A stretch of 64,000 nt of DNA from Pseudomonas urmiensis (GTDB lineage: Bacteria > Pseudomonadota > Gammaproteobacteria > Pseudomonadales > Pseudomonadaceae): assembly GCF_014268815.2 (NCBI RefSeq), contig NZ_JABWRE020000001.1:501001-565000 (forward strand). Reading direction: 5' to 3'. The notes beneath the pieces were generated by a model. The model searched no databases, was not told the DNA's origin, and saw only the letters and a program-made list of their open reading frames with translations. Below, piece after piece: positions 39,313-58,016 of this stretch (positions are counted from its first letter, which is position 1; every line of letters starts with the position of its first letter). The position numbers were made by a program, and so were the translations under genes.

Positions 39313-39344
39313 TCACCGCGCCACTCAATCTTTGCCTGTTGCGG

Positions 39345-39350
39345 TACAAT
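39345..39350 (+). promoter_or_regulatory. Candidate -10 of dnaE
   Basis: TACAAT sits 37 bases before the dnaE ATG and just after the rnhB terminator. No good -35 is seen at the usual distance. Confidence 0.4.
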
Positions 39351-39387
39351 CCCGCGCTTGTTGTCTTGCTCTGCTATAGGACCCTCC

Positions 39388-42912
<3,525 letters not shown>

Positions 42913-43017
42913 AGCGACGAATTTTAATCTCGACCTGAACGCGCCTGATCCCTTAAGGTAGGGCGCCAAACGGATCAACCGGCCGGCCGCCTGGCCGTAG
43001 ACCCAAGACGGATGCCT

Positions 43018-43965
43018 ATGAACCCGAATTTCCTCGATTTCGAACAGCCGATTGCCGACCTGCAAGCCAAGATCGAAGAGCTGCGCCTGGTCGGTAACGA
43101 CAACTCGCTGAACATCAGCGATGAGATTGCCCGTCTGCAAGACAAGAGCAGCACCCTCACCGAAAGCATTTTCGGCAATCTGACCAGCTGGCAGATCGCC
43201 CGCCTGGCACGTCACCCGCGTCGTCCTTATACCCTGGACTACCTGCAGCACATCTTCACCGAGTTCGAAGAGCTGCACGGTGATCGTCACTTCTCCGATG
43301 ACGCCGCCATCGTAGGTGGTACTGCGCGTCTGGATGGCAAGCCGGTGATGGTCATCGGTCACCAGAAGGGCCGTGAAGTCCGTGAGAAGGTGCGCCGCAA
43401 CTTCGGCATGCCGCGTCCGGAAGGCTACCGCAAGGCCTGCCGCCTGATGGAAATGGCCGAACGCTTCAAGATGCCGATCCTGACCTTCATCGATACTCCG
43501 GGCGCCTATCCAGGTATCGACGCCGAAGAGCGCAACCAGAGCGAGGCGATTGCCTGGAACTTGCGCGTCATGGCCCGCCTGAAGACGCCGATCATCGCTA
43601 CCGTGATCGGTGAAGGTGGTTCGGGCGGCGCACTGGCCATTGGCGTGTGCGACCAGCTGAACATGCTGCAGTACTCCACCTACTCGGTGATCTCGCCGGA
43701 AGGTTGCGCCTCGATCCTGTGGAAGACCGCCGACAAGGCTGCCGATGCCGCTGAAGCGATGGGTATCACTGCCGAGCGCTTGAAGAGCCTGAACATCGTC
43801 GACAAGGTCATCCAGGAGCCGCTGGGCGGCGCCCACCGCGACCCTGCGAAAATGTCCGAAAGCATCCGTGCCGACCTGGTCGAGCAGCTGGATATGCTCG
43901 GCAAGCTCGATAACGAAGCCCTGCTCAAGCGCCGTTATGATCGCCTGATGAGCTACGGTCTCTGA
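43018..43965 (+). CDS. accA: Acetyl-CoA carboxylase carboxyltransferase alpha subunit
   Basis: 315 residues from the second ATG ([11 protein letters not shown]); the ATG two codons earlier is poorly placed. Forms the carboxyltransferase with AccD to make malonyl-CoA. The [10 protein letters not shown] oxyanion loop and [10 protein letters not shown] segment of the crotonase-like fold are present. Follows dnaE, the usual order, and ends at a REP/terminator composite. Confidence 0.98.
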   Translation: MNPNFLDFEQPIADLQAKIEELRLVGNDNSLNISDEIARLQDKSSTLTESIFGNLTSWQIARLARHPRRPYTLDYLQHIFTEFEELHGDRHFSDDAAIVGGTARLDGKPVMVIGHQKGREVREKVRRNFGMPRPEGYRKACRLMEMAERFKMPILTFIDTPGAYPGIDAEERNQSEAIAWNLRVMARLKTPIIATVIGEGGSGGALAIGVCDQLNMLQYSTYSVISPEGCASILWKTADKAADAAEAMGITAERLKSLNIVDKVIQEPLGGAHRDPAKMSESIRADLVEQLDMLGKLDNEALLKRRYDRLMSYGL

Positions 43966-43970
43966 TCTGC

Positions 43971-44136
43971 TGGGGGCCGCTTTGCGGCCCTTCGCGGGCG
44001 AGCCCGCTCCCACAAGGTTAGCGAGGTGCTCGAGGCAAGCGCTAATTCTGTGGGCCTACAGGTACAGCGCGCTCTCAAGTTCGGCGTTATCCCTGTGGGA
44101 GCGGGCTTGCCCGCGAAGGGCCGCAAAGCGGCCCCA
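43971..44136. repeat. Inverted REP pair fused to terminator hairpins
   Basis: At the left, GGGGGCCGCTTTGCGGCCC forms a terminator-like hairpin 6 bases after the accA stop and runs directly into a REP palindrome (to ~44016). About 75 bases later the mirror image occurs (44091-44136), REP first and hairpin last. It should end accA transcription and stabilise its 3' end. The tilS start follows at 44160. Confidence 0.85.
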
Positions 44137-44159
44137 GTGCGCTACCAGGCGGGAAACCG

Positions 44160-45449
44160 ATGATCAAGTTAGCTCTGTCTCCATGGCTGAACAGCGCAAA
44201 CTGGTACGTCGCCTTCTCCGGTGGCCTGGACTCCACTGTCCTCCTGCACCTTCTGGCTGACTACGCCAGCACTCACGCCACACCGCCCTTGCGCGCCATC
44301 CATGTCCACCACGGCCTGCAGCCTGCTGCCGACGGCTGGCCCGCCCATTGCCAATCCATCTGCGACAGCCTGGCTATCGAGCTGCAGGTTATCCACGTCC
44401 AGGTCGCTCCCGGCGCCAGCCTCGAACAGGCAGCCCGTAATGCGCGCTACAAGGCCTTCATCGATACCCTCGGCCCAGGCGATGTGCTGTTCACCGGGCA
44501 GCACCGCGACGACCAGGCTGAAACCTTGCTGTTTCGCTTGTTGCGCGGGGCAGGGCTGCGCGGTCTGGCCGGCATGCCCGCATCCCGGCCGGTAGGGCAG
44601 GGTCGGCTGGTCAGGCCGCTGCTGAACCTGTCGCGCAGGCAGCTTCAAGCGTATGCCGAACACGCCCGGCTGGCCTGGATCGAAGATCCCAGTAATGGCG
44701 ATACCACGTTCGCGCGCAACTACCTGCGCAGGGAAGTATTGCCACTGCTACATCAGCGTTGGCCGCAGGCTGAGCAGAACCTGGCGCGCAGTGCCGAACA
44801 CCTGAGCGAAGCGCTGGGCTTGCTGGACGAGCTCGCTCGCGATGACCTTGCTGGCGCCGAGCAAAGTGCATCGACGCCATGGCAGGGCTTGGATTCACTG
44901 GCCCTGGATGCCTTGCGGGCGTTGTCAGTCACTCGTCAGCGCAACGCCTTGCAGTATTGGCTCAGTGCGCGCACGCGGTTACCCGACGCACGGCACTGGG
45001 TAGGCTGGGAGGCCCTGCGTGATGCCGCTGTCGATGCCCAGCCAGTGTGGCGTCTGACCGACGGTGTGCTGCAGCGCAGCCATGGCCGCATCTGGTGGCT
45101 GAGCGGCGACTGGCTCCAAACTCCTGAGGGTACCCAGCCATGGGCTGATCCCAGCAAACCGCTGCACCTGCCAGGCAATGGCAGCGTGCGCCTGTGCAGC
45201 GCTCCACCCCTGCAAAACCTGCATATCGCCTATCGCCAGGGCGGTGAAGTGCTGGAGCTGGCCGGGCGAGGCCGGCGCGATCTCAAGCGCCTGCTCAACG
45301 AGCAGCAGGTCCCGCATTTCCTGCGTTCACGCTTGCCTTTGCTGTATCAGGGCGAGCGTTTGCTGGCAGTGGCCAATTTGCCTGCACTGGGGCAGGGCGA
45401 CTGCCAGTTGCATTGGCAGATGCCGACGAACGCGCAAGGTTTGAGCTGA
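44160..45449 (+). CDS. tilS: tRNA(Ile)-lysidine synthase
   Basis: 429 residues. It attaches lysine to C34 of the tRNA that reads AUA. The N-type ATP-pyrophosphatase P-loop SGGLDST lies at residues 20-26, with the HHGLQ and GQHRDDQAETLLFRLLRG blocks after it; TilS middle and C-terminal domains follow (GRGRRDLKRLLNEQQVP). The ATG has weak GGGAAA upstream. Transcription probably starts within or after the REP unit. Confidence 0.95.
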   Translation: MIKLALSPWLNSANWYVAFSGGLDSTVLLHLLADYASTHATPPLRAIHVHHGLQPAADGWPAHCQSICDSLAIELQVIHVQVAPGASLEQAARNARYKAFIDTLGPGDVLFTGQHRDDQAETLLFRLLRGAGLRGLAGMPASRPVGQGRLVRPLLNLSRRQLQAYAEHARLAWIEDPSNGDTTFARNYLRREVLPLLHQRWPQAEQNLARSAEHLSEALGLLDELARDDLAGAEQSASTPWQGLDSLALDALRALSVTRQRNALQYWLSARTRLPDARHWVGWEALRDAAVDAQPVWRLTDGVLQRSHGRIWWLSGDWLQTPEGTQPWADPSKPLHLPGNGSVRLCSAPPLQNLHIAYRQGGEVLELAGRGRRDLKRLLNEQQVPHFLRSRLPLLYQGERLLAVANLPALGQGDCQLHWQMPTNAQGLS

Positions 45450-45698
45450 AGGGTACATTCCGGTAGACTACCCTCCCTTCTTGATACAACTTCTGTGGCT
45501 TCATCGAAAACACAGCAGTTGCCGATTACCAAGCAGTTTTTTGCTGGGCTGATTTCTTAAAATGACGAGCGAGCTCCATGCCGGGGAAACCCCTGGTCTG
45601 TACAGACGCGGCAGTTTTTCGAGATGCACTGTGATTGACGCAGGTGATCGGGGGCTTCGGCCTTCCTTCGCTTTCTCCGGCGGCGCTGGCCGCTTTAA

Positions 45699-48197
<2,499 letters not shown>

Positions 48198-48231
48198 AGC
48201 TCATTTCTCGGGTAAAGTACCGCCCGTTCTA

Positions 48232-49642
<1,411 letters not shown>

Positions 49643-49726
49643 GCAAGAGATGGTAAAAAGGCAGCAGCCGAGGATGTCTGAACGTTCGTACTGAACCCTC
49701 AGACACCTCCTACGGGGTTTCTGTCG

Positions 49727-49754
49727 ACGAAGCCTGGCCTTGGCCAGGCTTCGT
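49727..49754 (+). terminator. Hairpin after eno, before ftsB
   Basis: ACGAAGCCTGGC pairs with GCCAGGCTTCGT in a 12-bp perfect stem around CTTG. No T run follows, so it may act as an RNA-stabilising or attenuating hairpin as much as a terminator. Confidence 0.6.
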
Positions 49755-49801
49755 GCTATCGGGAGCCTCGTGGCTGCGGCCTTTTAACCCTGGATACTTT
49801 G

Positions 49802-50083
49802 ATGCGCAGTCCTTATTGGTTGTTTCTCATCTTGCTCCTGTTGCTCGGTGGCCTGCAGTACCGCCTTTGGGTCGGCAGCGGCAGCCTTGCGCAAGTGACC
49901 GAGCTCAAGCAGCAGATTGACGAACAGCATGCCGAGAACGAGCGGCTGCTGGAGCGTAATCGCGTGCTCGATGCAGAAGTCCTGGAGTTGAAGAAAGGTA
50001 TGGAGACCGTGGAGGAACGGGCCCGTCATGAATTGGGGATGGTCAAGGAGGGCGAAACCCTCTACCAGCTGCCGCAAAAATGA
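49802..50083 (+). CDS. ftsB: Cell division protein FtsB
   Basis: 93 residues from ATG 49802 (a TTG one codon earlier also fits). An N-terminal transmembrane helix (about 5-20) is followed by a periplasmic coiled coil (30-70) and the ARHELGMVKEGETLYQ tail typical of FtsB. It links FtsL and FtsQ at the septum. Downstream of eno, as in E. coli; overlaps the ispD start by 4 bases (ATGA). Confidence 0.93.
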   Translation: MRSPYWLFLILLLLLGGLQYRLWVGSGSLAQVTELKQQIDEQHAENERLLERNRVLDAEVLELKKGMETVEERARHELGMVKEGETLYQLPQK

Positions 50084-50787
50084 CCCCATTACTACCGGCT
50101 TTCTGGGCCGTGATTCCCGCGGCGGGCGTCGGTGCCCGAATGGCTGCCGATCGGCCCAAGCAGTATCTGCAATTGGGTGGGCAGACCATTCTCGAGCATA
50201 GTCTCGACTGTTTCCTCGGCCATCCTGCGCTCAAGGGCGTGGTGGTCAGTATTGCTGACGATGATCCTTACTGGCCGGGCCTGCCTTGCGCCAGCGATGC
50301 GCGCATCCAGCGCGCTGGCGGCGGGCGCGAAAGGGCTGACTCGGTGCTCAATGCCTTGTTGCTGTTGCATGCCCAAGGGGCGGCGGACGGTGACTGGGTG
50401 TTGGTGCATGATGCTGCGCGGCCAAACCTGGCCCGTAGCGATCTGGACCGGCTGCTGGCGGAGCTGGCGGATGATCCGGTGGGTGGCTTGCTGGCAGTGC
50501 CGGCGCGCGACACGCTCAAGCGAGCCGATGGCGATGGCCGGGTCAGCGCTACGGTTGATCGCAGCACCATCTGGCAGGCATTTACCCCGCAGATGTTCCG
50601 GCTCGGCGCGTTGCATCGGGCGTTGGCCGAGTGCCTGGTGTCTGATGTGGCGGTGACTGACGAGGCCTCGGCCATGGAATGGGCGGGGCTGGCACCGCGC
50701 CTGATCGAGGGGCGCAGTGACAACATCAAGGTTACCCGCCCGGAAGATCTGGAGTGGTTGCGCCAGCGTTGGGCTTCTCGCCGCTGA
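50080..50787 (+). CDS. ispD: 2-C-methyl-D-erythritol 4-phosphate cytidylyltransferase
   Basis: 235 residues. Third step of the MEP pathway. The N-terminal AVIPAAGVGARMAADRPKQYL binds CTP and the VHDAARPNL segment binds the substrate; TDEASAMEW follows. Translationally coupled to ftsB. In many gamma-proteobacteria ispF follows directly; here a LysR gene and the formaldehyde genes intervene. Confidence 0.96.
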   Translation: MTPLLPAFWAVIPAAGVGARMAADRPKQYLQLGGQTILEHSLDCFLGHPALKGVVVSIADDDPYWPGLPCASDARIQRAGGGRERADSVLNALLLLHAQGAADGDWVLVHDAARPNLARSDLDRLLAELADDPVGGLLAVPARDTLKRADGDGRVSATVDRSTIWQAFTPQMFRLGALHRALAECLVSDVAVTDEASAMEWAGLAPRLIEGRSDNIKVTRPEDLEWLRQRWASRR

Positions 50788-50839
50788 TTGCCCCCAGAGC
50801 GAGGCATCGCCTGGCAACGTGGGAGCTTCATCTGCTTGC

Positions 50840-51736
50840 TTAGTGGCTGGCGTACTCCGGCAATTGCCCCAACCCTTGCTTCAGATAATCCACCAACCGC
50901 CGCACTTTCGGCGACAGATGCCGCTGCTGCGGATACAGCGCCCACACTGCCGTGTTGGGCGGCTGATGCGCCTCAAGCAACGACACCAGCGCACCACTGT
51001 TCAAGTGCTCGAGCACGTAGTAGTCGGGCAGCTGACACAAGCCCATCCCCTGCAGCGCCGCATCCAGCACCGCCTGGCCACTGTTGCAACGCCAGTTGCC
51101 TTGCACTCGCTGGCTGAATTCGCGCCCGTCCTGCTTCAGCGCCCAGATATCCGAACTGCCGATCAGGCAATTGTGTCGCGCCAGCTCAGACAAACTGTGC
51201 GGTCGACCATACCGCTCCAGGTAGCCCGGCGAGGCGCACAGGAACATCCGCCGCGGCGCCAAGCGGGTGGCAACCAACCTTGAGTCCTGCAAGCGGCCCA
51301 GGCGGATCGCCAGGTCCATGCCCTCATGCAGCAAGTCCAAGGTGCGGTTGCTCAGTTCCACTTCCACCCGTAGCTGCGGATACAGCGCCATGAAGCGCGT
51401 CACCAGTGGCACGATGAAACGTTCGCCATAGGCCACCGCGCAGGTCATGCGCAGCAGGCCCTTGGGCTCGCTGGCCAGGTCGCCCATGGCCCGCAGCGCT
51501 TCTTCGCGGCCATCTTGCAAGCGCTGGCAATGTTGCAAGAACGTCTGTCCCGCTTCGCTCAGAGTGACCCGGCGGGTACTGCGATACAGCAGGCGGGTCT
51601 GCAAGCGTTCTTCCAGGCGGGCGATCTGCCGGCTGATATGAGAGGAGGAAATCCCCAGGCGTTCGGCGGCTGCGGTGAACTGGCCCGACTCGGCCACCGC
51701 GACGAATTCGTCGATGCCTTCCCAGCGATTACTCAT
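50840..51736 (-). CDS. LysR-family transcriptional regulator
   Basis: 298 residues. An N-terminal winged HTH (residues 1-60, with AAERLGISSSHISRQIARLEERL) and a LysR substrate-binding domain (90-290). Divergent from frmA with a 107-base shared control region, so it may regulate the formaldehyde genes; LysR proteins usually act on the adjacent divergent gene. Inducer unknown. Confidence 0.9.
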   Translation of the reverse strand: MSNRWEGIDEFVAVAESGQFTAAAERLGISSSHISRQIARLEERLQTRLLYRSTRRVTLSEAGQTFLQHCQRLQDGREEALRAMGDLASEPKGLLRMTCAVAYGERFIVPLVTRFMALYPQLRVEVELSNRTLDLLHEGMDLAIRLGRLQDSRLVATRLAPRRMFLCASPGYLERYGRPHSLSELARHNCLIGSSDIWALKQDGREFSQRVQGNWRCNSGQAVLDAALQGMGLCQLPDYYVLEHLNSGALVSLLEAHQPPNTAVWALYPQQRHLSPKVRRLVDYLKQGLGQLPEYASH

Positions 51737-51813
51737 CGATTATCCCTATATGGCAATAATGTTTTGTCTTTGCCTGGATTATTCATCAAACAGTGGTGAA
51801 TTACACTGGATGA

Positions 51814-52956
<1,143 letters not shown>

Positions 52957-52964
52957 GGTCAGCC

Positions 52965-53819
52965 ATGAGCCTGGAAAACATCTCTTGCCAGAAGAGCTTC
53001 GGCGGCTGGCACAAGCGTTACCGGCATCACTCCAAGGTCCTGGGCTGCGACATGGTGTTCGCCGTCTACCTGCCACCGCAGGCAGAGCAGGGCGCCAAGC
53101 TGCCGGTGCTGTACTGGCTCAGCGGCTTGACCTGCACCGACGAGAACTTCATGCAAAAGGCCGGCGCCCAGCGCCTGGCCGCTGAGCTGGGCTTGATCAT
53201 CGTCGCCCCCGATACCAGCCCGCGTGGCGAACAGGTGCCGGGTGACCCGGACGGCGCCTGGGACTTCGGTCTGGGGGCAGGTTTTTACCTCAATGCTACC
53301 CAGCAGCCCTGGGCCCAGCACTACCGCATGCATGACTACGTGGTAGAGGAACTGCCAGCCCTGGTCGAGGCGCATTTCCCTGCCTCCGATCAGCGCAGCA
53401 TCAGTGGCCATTCGATGGGCGGTCATGGTGCATTGGTGTGCGCCTTGCGTAACCCTGGGCGGTACCGTTCGGTATCGGCGTTTTCGCCGATCAGCAATCC
53501 GATGGATTGCCCGTGGGGCGAGAAGGCGTTCTCGCGTTATCTGGGTGAAGACCGTGCGCGCTGGCGGGAGTGGGATGCCAGTGTGCTGCTGGCCGAAACG
53601 CCGGCCGGACAGTGTCCGCCGCTGTTGGTGGATCAGGGCGATCGCGATGATTTTCTCGAGAAGCAGCTCAAGCCTGAGGCGTTGGAGCAGGCGGCGCGCA
53701 AGGCTGGTCATGAGCTGGTGTTGCGCTTGCAGCCGGGGTATGACCATAGCTACTACTTCATCGCCAGCTTTATCGATGAGCATCTGCGCCATCATGCCGT
53801 GGCTTTAGGCCAAGTCTGA
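52965..53819 (+). CDS. fghA: S-formylglutathione hydrolase
   Basis: 284 residues, alpha/beta hydrolase of the esterase D type. The nucleophile is S150 in SGHSMGGHG; the acid and histidine are in DQGDRDDF and GYDHSYYF. It hydrolyses S-formylglutathione to formate and glutathione, finishing the route begun by FrmA, with which it forms a two-gene operon. Confidence 0.96.
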   Translation: MSLENISCQKSFGGWHKRYRHHSKVLGCDMVFAVYLPPQAEQGAKLPVLYWLSGLTCTDENFMQKAGAQRLAAELGLIIVAPDTSPRGEQVPGDPDGAWDFGLGAGFYLNATQQPWAQHYRMHDYVVEELPALVEAHFPASDQRSISGHSMGGHGALVCALRNPGRYRSVSAFSPISNPMDCPWGEKAFSRYLGEDRARWREWDASVLLAETPAGQCPPLLVDQGDRDDFLEKQLKPEALEQAARKAGHELVLRLQPGYDHSYYFIASFIDEHLRHHAVALGQV

Positions 53820-53878
53820 AAATAATTGGGGCTGTGCTGCGGTCCCAAAAGCATACGCCCAAGGTGGTTCAAAGCAGG

Positions 53879-53884
53879 TAGAAT
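53879..53884 (+). promoter_or_regulatory. Candidate -10 of ispF
   Basis: TAGAAT lies just before the hairpin at 53888. A start near 53891 would begin the ispF message inside the hairpin's left arm, giving a ~24-base leader. No good -35 is seen. Confidence 0.4.
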
Positions 53885-53887
53885 CCC

Positions 53888-53913
53888 GCCCTGACTTAAT
53901 CAGGGCGTTTTTC
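53888..53913 (+). terminator. Terminator of fghA that also contains the ispF ribosome site
   Basis: GCCCTGA pairs with TCAGGGC around CTTAA, then GTTTTTCT. The T run ends two bases before the ispF ATG, and the only Shine-Dalgarno-like AGGG (53902-53905) is inside the right arm of the stem. Confidence 0.8.
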
Positions 53914-53914
53914 T

Positions 53915-54388
53915 ATGCGTATTGGCCATGGCTACGATGTGCACCGTTTCACCGACGGTGATTTCATTACCTTGGGTGGGGTGCGTATCCCTCACAAATA
54001 CGGCCTGCTGGCCCACTCCGACGGCGACGTGGTGTTGCACGCCTTGAGCGATGCACTGCTCGGCGCAGCCGCGTTGGGCGACATCGGCAAGCACTTCCCC
54101 GATACCGATCCGCAGTTCAAGGGCGCCGACAGCCGGGTGCTGCTGCGCCATGTCGTTGGCATCGTCCAGGCCAAGGGTTGGAAGGTCGGCAACATCGATG
54201 CCACCATCGTCGCCCAGGCGCCGAAGATGGCCCCGCATATCGAAACCATGCGCCAATTCATTGCCCAAGACCTGCAGGTTGAACTCGACCAGGTCAACGT
54301 CAAGGCCACGACCACCGAGAAGCTCGGTTTCACCGGCCGTGAGGAGGGTATCGCCGTGCACGCGGTCGCCCTGTTGCTGCCAGCATGA
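53915..54388 (+). CDS. ispF: 2-C-methyl-D-erythritol 2,4-cyclodiphosphate synthase
   Basis: 157 residues. Fifth step of the MEP pathway. The zinc ligands are in GHGYDVHRF (Asp-x-His) and the other His in [11 protein letters not shown]. First gene of the tight ispF-truD-surE-pcm run, joined to truD by an ATGA overlap. Translation probably depends on whether the terminator stem at 53888 forms. Confidence 0.97.
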   Translation: MRIGHGYDVHRFTDGDFITLGGVRIPHKYGLLAHSDGDVVLHALSDALLGAAALGDIGKHFPDTDPQFKGADSRVLLRHVVGIVQAKGWKVGNIDATIVAQAPKMAPHIETMRQFIAQDLQVELDQVNVKATTTEKLGFTGREEGIAVHAVALLLPA

Positions 54389-55430
54389 CCGAACTCGAAC
54401 TGCTCGGCCCCCGGGCCTCTGGTGCGGCGCTGGGTAGCGCAGTGCTCAAGGCCGTGGCCGAAGACTTCCAGGTCGACGAAGTGCTCGACATTCCGTTGTC
54501 TGGCCAGGGTGAGCACTTGTGGCTGTGGGTCGAGAAGCGTGACCTGAACACCGAGGAAGCCGCTCGCCGTCTGGCGCGCGCCGCTGGCGTGCCAGTACGT
54601 TCGATCAGTTATGCCGGCCTCAAGGATCGCCAGGCCCTGACCCGCCAGTGGTTCAGCCTGCATCTGCCGGGCAAGGCCGACCCCGACCTGACGCGCGCCG
54701 AAGACGACACCCTGCGTATCCTCAAGCAGGTGCGCCACCAGCGCAAACTGCAACGCGGCGCCCACTCGGCCAACGGTTTTTCCCTGCGCCTGACTGCCCT
54801 GGCAGCTGATCACGCGGCGCTGGATGTGCGTCTGCAGCAGCTCAAGGCTCAAGGGGTGCCCAACTACTTCGGCAGCCAACGCTTCGGCCATGCGGGCGGC
54901 AACGTGCATGATGCGCAGCAGTGGGCTGCGCGTGCTGCCCTGCCTGAGCAGCGCAATGTCCGCTCACGTCTGCTTTCAGCTGGGCGTAGCTACCTGTTCA
55001 ACCAAGTGCTGGCCGCGCGGGTCGCCGATGGCAGCTGGCAGCAGGCACAGGTTGGCGATCTGCTGGCCTTCACCGACAGTCGTAGCTTCTTTCCTGCGGG
55101 TGAGGCTGAATGTTCCGATCCGCGCTTGGCCATTCTCGACCTGCATCCGACCGGCCCGATGTGGGGCGAAGGCGCCTCGCCCGCCGGCGGTGCGACCGCC
55201 GAGCTGGAGTCGAGCATCGCTGAACGGCATGCCGATCTGTGCAATTGGCTGGCACGAGCGGGCATGAGTCACGAACGGCGCATCCTGCGGCTCCCTATTG
55301 GCGGCCTGACGTGGCATTATCCCGAGCCTGATATCCTGCAACTGGAATTCGTCCTGCCGGCCGGATGCTTCGCCACCGTGGTGGTGCGCGAGCTTGTCGA
55401 TCTGGTGCCGGTAGGGCAGACGGACAGCCC

Positions 55431-55443
<13 letters not shown>
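54385..55443 (+). CDS. truD: tRNA pseudouridine(13) synthase
   Basis: 352 residues. Makes pseudouridine 13 in tRNA-Glu. The catalytic Asp81 lies in [25 protein letters not shown] and [16 protein letters not shown] are also diagnostic. Coupled to ispF; its last 13 bases overlap surE in another frame. Confidence 0.96.
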
Positions 55444-56857
<1,414 letters not shown>

Positions 56858-56984
56858 TCCACACCGAATATTTACCGCGCTGACGAATTCTTGCCGCGTG
56901 GCTGTGTCTATCTGGCGGGGTGTCCGTAAGTCCTGAAGCGGCGTCGGATCTTTCTCCAGCCCACCCAATGGCCGTGGGCTCGGT

Positions 56985-56990
56985 TATAAT
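56985..56990 (+). promoter_or_regulatory. Candidate -10 of nlpD
   Basis: TATAAT, a consensus -10, lies 66 bases before the nlpD GTG. No clear -35 is seen at 17 bases. A start near 56997 is predicted. Confidence 0.45.
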
Positions 56991-57050
56991 TGAAACAATA
57001 TTGCATTTCGTTTCGTCATATCGGTTTTCGGCACCATGAGGGGAGCGCGG

Positions 57051-57908
57051 GTGGGTCACACAATCAGTCTGCAGCGCAAGGATCGGTCGGGTTTCAAGCT
57101 CCTGCTGGTTGCACTGGCCATGGGCACCCTGCTGGCGGGCTGTTCCAGCACCGGCTCGAGCGGCGCGCGGGTGGTCGACCGCAACAACGCGGCGCCCAAG
57201 CGCCCGACCGTGACGTCGGGGCAGTACATCGTCAAACCGGGCGACACGCTGTTCTCGATCGCCTTCCGCTACGGTTGGGACTACAAGGAGCTGGCCGCAC
57301 GCAACAATATCAGTGCGCCGTATACCATCCGCCCGGGGCAACCGATTCGTTTCAGCAGTGGTTCGACCGGTAGTACCACAGTGGTCTCCAGCCCTTCTTC
57401 GTCGAGCAAGACCACGGTCATCCGGCGCCCGGTTGGGACCACCACAACGCCACCCGCGAGCAGCGGTAAACCCGTTGTAACAACCCCGGCAACCACTACC
57501 CCAGTGGTCACCACAGTGCCTGCCGCAGAGCGTACAGCCGGTGGTTGGACCTGGCCGGCCAACGGCGTGCTGATTGGAAAATTCGCTTCAAACGGTAGTT
57601 TGAATAAAGGCATTGATATCGCCGGTGATTTGGGACAGCCTGTTTTTGCTGCGTCTGGTGGTGCAGTGGTCTACGCCGGGAGTGGCTTGAGGGGCTACGG
57701 CGAACTGATCATCATCAAGCACAGCGATACCTACGTCAGTGCCTACGGTCATAACCGCAGGCTTTTGGTTCGGGAGGGGCAGCAGGTCAAGGCAGGGCAG
57801 GCTATCGCTGAAATGGGGTCTACGGGCACTGATCGGGTTAAGCTGCATTTTGAAATTCGCCGCCAGGGCAAACCCGTCGATCCGCTCCAGTTCTTGCCAC
57901 GTCGTTGA
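57051..57908 (+). CDS. nlpD: NlpD-type lipoprotein, LysM plus degenerate M23 domain
   Basis: 285 residues from a GTG with strong AGGGGAG upstream; the ATG five codons earlier has no ribosome site. A lipobox LAGC follows the signal peptide. A LysM domain (GQYIVKPGDTLFSIAF...) binds peptidoglycan, a Thr/Ser/Pro linker follows, and a LytM/M23 domain ends the protein. The first zinc His of M23 is replaced (LNKGIDIAG), though LHFEIRR is kept, so it is probably an amidase activator, not an enzyme. The rpoS promoter lies within this gene. Confidence 0.93.
   Translation: MGHTISLQRKDRSGFKLLLVALAMGTLLAGCSSTGSSGARVVDRNNAAPKRPTVTSGQYIVKPGDTLFSIAFRYGWDYKELAARNNISAPYTIRPGQPIRFSSGSTGSTTVVSSPSSSSKTTVIRRPVGTTTTPPASSGKPVVTTPATTTPVVTTVPAAERTAGGWTWPANGVLIGKFASNGSLNKGIDIAGDLGQPVFAASGGAVVYAGSGLRGYGELIIIKHSDTYVSAYGHNRRLLVREGQQVKAGQAIAEMGSTGTDRVKLHFEIRRQGKPVDPLQFLPRR
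57587..57618 (+). promoter_or_regulatory. Candidate PsrA operator and -35 of the rpoS promoter, inside nlpD
   Basis: TTCAAACGGTAGTTTGAA (57587-57604) fits the PsrA consensus (CAAAC-N4-GTTTG). TTGATA (57613-57618) follows 8 bases later and could be a -35. PsrA is known to activate rpoS in Pseudomonas from such a site within nlpD, several hundred bases before the rpoS start; here the distance to the rpoS ATG is ~400 bases. The -10 is not obvious. Confidence 0.65.
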
Positions 57909-57985
57909 TCGTTGTACCCGGCCTGTTCCTTGGATGTAGAGGGGACAGGCTCCAGCGCTGCCAGGGAATCAGGCGTCGCTAGAGT

Positions 57986-58001
57986 CTGAGTTCGAACTCA
58001 G
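57986..58001 (+). promoter_or_regulatory. Perfect palindrome beside the rpoS ribosome site
   Basis: CTGAGTTCGAACTCAG is a perfect 16-bp palindrome ending one base before the rpoS Shine-Dalgarno region (AAAGGA, 58004-58009). As RNA it gives a 6-bp stem with a 4-base UCGA loop. It may influence translation of rpoS or be a protein-binding site. Confidence 0.5.
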
Positions 58002-58016
58002 CAAAGGACTATAACA

